Below are positions 8,460 to 10,944 of a stretch of 10,944 nucleotides of DNA, piece by piece. Both the position numbers and the translations under genes were made by a program. Within the stretch, counting starts at the first letter, position 1; each line of letters begins with the position of its first letter. The DNA is from Phoronis ovalis. Taxonomy: Eukaryota; Phoronida; Phoronidae. Below the pieces are notes generated by a model. The model made no database searches and was not told the origin of the DNA. It worked only from the letters and a program-made list of their open reading frames with translations. The stretch spans positions 1-10,944 of the forward strand of contig JAOXYB010058069.1 in NCBI GenBank assembly GCA_028565635.1, read 5' to 3'.

Positions 8460-8567
8460 TAGTATACTTCTCGGAAGAACCTACTCAGCAGCCAACACCG
8501 CCAAATAAATACAATCTGGCCGCGCCGGACCGCTACAGTATGTTACTTCTCCTAGTATACTGCTCGG
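8460..8567. repeat. Direct 15-bp repeat, 93 bp apart
   Basis: TAGTATACTTCTCGG at 8460-8474 recurs at 8553-8567 with one change (T to G). Both are followed shortly by CCTAC. The DNA between them contains the AATAAA word and the GC-rich CTGGCCGCGCCGGACCG stretch. This may be an old internal duplication in the GC-richer block; no function is assigned. Confidence 0.6.
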
Positions 8568-8700
8568 CTACCTACATCAACCAACAGTGAAGAGGATGTT
8601 GCAATACAACTAGACTACGACCACGTTACTACAAGATAACCACTACACTAACCTACTACGCATATCAACCTATGGCCTTATTTTTTAGAACAACCTACGA

Positions 8701-8975
8701 ATCATCTAGGCAGCGTTTCATTTTTGTGACATGATATATACTATCCCAGTAACCAACATGGCTGCCAGCCAGCTACCTTGATAAGTGATCCAGGTCAAAA
8801 TTATTACCGACCAGTACTTTGACCTGTACTTATGCCAAATATGAGGCTGACGAATAAAACTGAAACAGTTATTGCAAAACAAAGAAAATGTTACACACAG
8901 CAAATATGTCAAAGATTCGTACCAACATTTGATCTACTTCTCAACAAAGTCAGTTTAAAATCTCACATAGCAATT
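8701..8975 (+). repeat. Dispersed AGGTCA/TGACCT repeat, copy 5
   Basis: The copy begins near GGCAGCG at 8709. In order it shows GTGACATG, AACCAACATGGCTGCCAG, CAGGTCAAAATTATTACCGA, CAGTACTTTGACCTGTACTTATG, CAAATATGAGGCTGAC, ATAAAACTGAAACAGTTATTGC, AAATATGTCAAAGATTCGTACC and ATTTGATCTACTTCTCAA. It has the best-kept half-site pair in the cluster: CAGGTCAAA (8791-8799) pairs perfectly with TTTGACCTG (8818-8826) across 18 bases. Short open frames on both strands here are products of the repeat. Confidence 0.75.
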
Positions 8976-9017
8976 TACCCCCCACTAACTTTTGACCTTC
9001 TTAGAACCTTCTTATCG

Positions 9018-9236
9018 TCAAGGCAGCACTTTGCAGGTATAGATGTAACGTGATGTGCCCTGTCGGGAACAAACATGGCCACCAGTCAGCCATATTGGAA
9101 GTAATCAAGGTCAAAACTATAAGCACCTTTGACATGTAATTATCCTATACTGAATATAAAGGCGATTGCGTAAAAATTGAATCTGTTATTGCAAGACAAA
9201 GGAAAGTGTCACATACAAAATAAAAAGTTCTTGAAA
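9018..9236 (+). repeat. Dispersed AGGTCA/TGACCT repeat, copy 6
   Basis: The copy begins at AAGGCAGCACTTTG. It continues with GTGATGTGCCCTGTCGGGAACA, AACATGGCCACCAGTCAGCC, AAGGTCAAAACTATAAG, CTTTGACATGTAATTATCC, GAATATAAAGGCGATTGCG, AAAAATTGAATCTGTTATTGC and AAGACAAAGGAAAGTGTCACATAC, then fades. Its head resembles the head of copy 1, so these two show the most complete left end of the family. Copies 5 and 6 are separated by about 40 bases that contain another TTTTGACCTTCTTAGAACC segment. Confidence 0.75.
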
Positions 9237-9447
9237 CCGATTGAATTTAATTGCACCCCATACTTGACTATTATTTATATATTTAGGTATATTTATGATG
9301 TTTTCAGTCTATTTTCTTTTACTGTCTATTCCAATAAACACAGCACTACTAAAAATAACTTGGTTGCTACTCCACACATTACCTGACATGATTTAAAAAC
9401 CCTCTAAATCACTAGTTATATAAGGCTAAGTAGGACCATCGTCACCA
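9237..9447. other. Non-coding spacer, possible outer part of the next element
   Basis: This is AT-rich DNA without a gene. From about 9381 (CCTGACATG...CTAAATCACTAG...TATATA) there is faint inverted similarity to 10060-10129, so the foldback element that follows may begin earlier than its clear core at 9448. Confidence 0.4.
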
Positions 9448-10059
9448 TTTAAATAAAAATTCAAGAAAAATCCGCGTTACATTTCATTCATATAAAATAA
9501 ATGTTTTCTGAAACTTTAACATTCATGCTATGTTATGGTGGTATTTTTAGACGCCGTTATGCAACGCACAAAATTTAATTAATTTTTTATGACATCTCAT
9601 AAAAATCATAAGGTACATCCTACAGCAAAATCCTGCGGATCTAAATTGAAGCTAACTACGTTTTTAAGAAGTAAATGATACTTCCATCATTTGTTTTGAC
9701 CGAATTGTAAATGCTGTGAATAATCTTTGAATTATTAATTTTTTAATTTGCTAAAAACACTAAATTGATTATATAATCAAAATCCCTGTTGCAATTTAAA
9801 AATAGTCAAAAACAAATTATGGGAGTATTGATTAGTTATTAAAAATATAGTTAGTCTGACTTTTTATCTACTGAGTTTTCCTCTAGGCTGTACCTAATGA
9901 TTTTCATAGGGTGTAATTAAACGCTAATTAAATTTCATACACTTTACACAATAGTTTGAAAATACCATTATGACATAGCATGTATGTTAAAGTTTTAGAA
10001 AACATCTCTTTTTGAATGAAAAAAATGTAATGCGGATTTTTCACGAATTTTTATTTAAA
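9448..10059. mobile_element. Large foldback element, arms of about 300 bp
   Basis: The left part is the inverted copy of the right part. Positions 9448-9484 match 10023-10059 at 34 of 37; 9501-9547 match 9959-10005 at 42 of 47; 9571-9625 match 9881-9935 at 43 of 55. Weaker similarity continues inward nearly to a perfect 16-bp palindrome, TTGATTATATAATCAA, at 9765-9780. Almost the whole of the roughly 610 bp is therefore two facing arms with little or no unique centre. There is no transposase frame. A foldback or MITE element, or an inverted duplication formed during replication, would both fit. No clear target-site duplication was found. Confidence 0.85.
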
Positions 10060-10944
10060 CAGTTTGAAATGCAAGACCAAATGGTATATGCAGTACACCT
10101 AGAAAAAATCGATGAGGGCCTGGTCAGAGTGGATTAGGAATTGATTGTAATGTATTTTTTGTAAACAGTCCCGTTGAGCTGATTTCACGGGTTACAAATA
10201 TGATATTTCCCGATTAGAAATCATAAGATTTCGATTGTATCTGTGTGTATCTTAATATTGTTATGCTAATTGTTAGAACATTTTGTAATCTACAAGGAAC
10301 TTAAAGTGGCCAATATATACACTGTGCTTTCACCTTTTTGAACGTTGAAACACAATGATGGAGGCACACACGTTTTTATTCTGGTTCACAAAAACTGTTA
10401 AGAAGGTCTAAAATGGGAGTAAAAGCAAATTGATGGACTAACGAGGTAAACATTTTAATTTTCACTTCGCAACATATTACTACTTGGGTTAGTACACCTG
10501 ACACATGGAATGTGGCAGCTATTCATGTATCGATCTGACTTAATCAAAACTTCAAAGATCTGCAGGTTTTTGAGGAGAATCGCGCACAATTTGACAACTT
10601 TAGCAAATAGACCAAAATGGAAACTTTAAGATGATAATTGATATTTCATTTAGTAAATGAATAAATTTATCATGCTCACATATACCGAGTACAGAATATA
10701 AATGCTAGACCATGATTTGATATTGTGTTCATGGTAAATCCGAAGTTTGACTACTTTATTACCATAACATGGATGCAATTAACGCACGTATGCTGGTTTT
10801 AGTGTACAATAATGCAAATATGTGGTTATCCTCTGTCTAAGAAAATATTCTCATGCTTTAAGCAAGAGAAACAGTTGCTGTAATCTTGCCCCAATCTCGT
10901 GGTAAGCTTTTTGCAACTATTTTCACTGATCACAGACACTTGCC
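10060..10944. other. AT-rich non-coding stretch, no gene recognised
   Basis: No open frame of note and no element ends are visible. Two small hairpins occur: CCCGT facing ACGGG around 10170-10191, and GAAATC-ATAA-GATTTC at 10217-10232. Such stems are expected by chance in DNA of this length. The first 70 bases may belong to the outer part of the element at 9448-10059. Confidence 0.55.

Larger units (their letters stand above)
7493..8700. mobile_element. GC-richer 1.2-kb block, possible LTR-element fragment
   Basis: This block separates copies 4 and 5 of the dispersed repeat and is clearly less AT-rich than either side, so it looks like an insertion. It starts CCTCGGGCTTCGGCC. From 7669 (TGTAACGG) it has features that would suit a long terminal repeat: an AGCCAATCAG CCAAT-type box at 7753-7762, an AATAAA signal at 8504-8509, an A/C-rich end, and CGTTACTACA at 8624-8633, partly mirroring TGTAACG. 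No matching target-site duplication is present (AGTAC before, AGATA after) and no gag or pol frame is seen. A composite of several old insertions, or a non-coding exon region, are alternatives. The LTR reading is tentative. Confidence 0.3.

Noticed and set aside
7669-8633. Confident solo LTR
   Set aside because: The ends only partly mirror each other and the flanking bases (AGTAC and AGATA) do not form a target-site duplication, so it is kept as a tentative reading only.

Overview
The window looks like a non-coding, repeat-rich stretch of a eukaryotic nuclear genome. It is AT-rich (roughly one third GC by eye). It has no long open reading frame, no bacterial gene spacing or ribosome binding sites, and no recognisable rRNA or tRNA. 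The longest reading frames are about 100 codons. They lie either in low-complexity AT-rich DNA or inside repeats, so none is called as a gene. The mix of short inverted-repeat (foldback) elements and a dispersed family rich in AGGTCA/TGACCT words is most like a marine invertebrate, possibly a mollusc. That assignment is an inference from general repeat style and is weak.

Layout. Positions 1-2190 are AT-rich DNA with no clear feature apart from one exon-like frame at 1677-1769. Positions 2198-2400 hold a short degenerate repeat module built on AGGWCCT words. Positions 2401-3690 are unremarkable AT-rich DNA. Positions about 3698-4180 form a foldback element with 23-bp terminal arms; inside it are a 32-bp tandem repeat, a 25-bp near-palindrome and a 13-bp tandem array. 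Positions 4190-5260 are unremarkable. Positions 5264-5377 are a compact MITE-like hairpin whose 41-bp arms match at 39 positions.

From about 5884 to 9235 the window is a cluster of six same-orientation copies of one degenerate dispersed repeat, roughly 200-250 bp per unit when intact. Two things interrupt it. One is a degenerate foldback element at 6113-6579, followed by TGACCTTTTGACC-rich DNA to about 6960. The other is a block of about 1.2 kb at 7493-8700 with higher GC, which may be a fragment of an LTR element. Positions 9448-10059 are a roughly 610-bp inverted duplication, nearly all of it two facing arms of about 300 bp. The rest, to 10944, shows nothing recognisable.

No genes working together can be described, because no gene can be supported. 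What stands out is the density of non-autonomous inverted-repeat elements: at least four different ones in 11 kb, none carrying a transposase. I found no new biological system with evidence I would defend. The most interesting items are the word-like internal structure of the 3698-4180 element, the large inverted duplication at 9448-10059, and the paired AGGTCA/TGACCT half-sites kept in several copies of the dispersed repeat.
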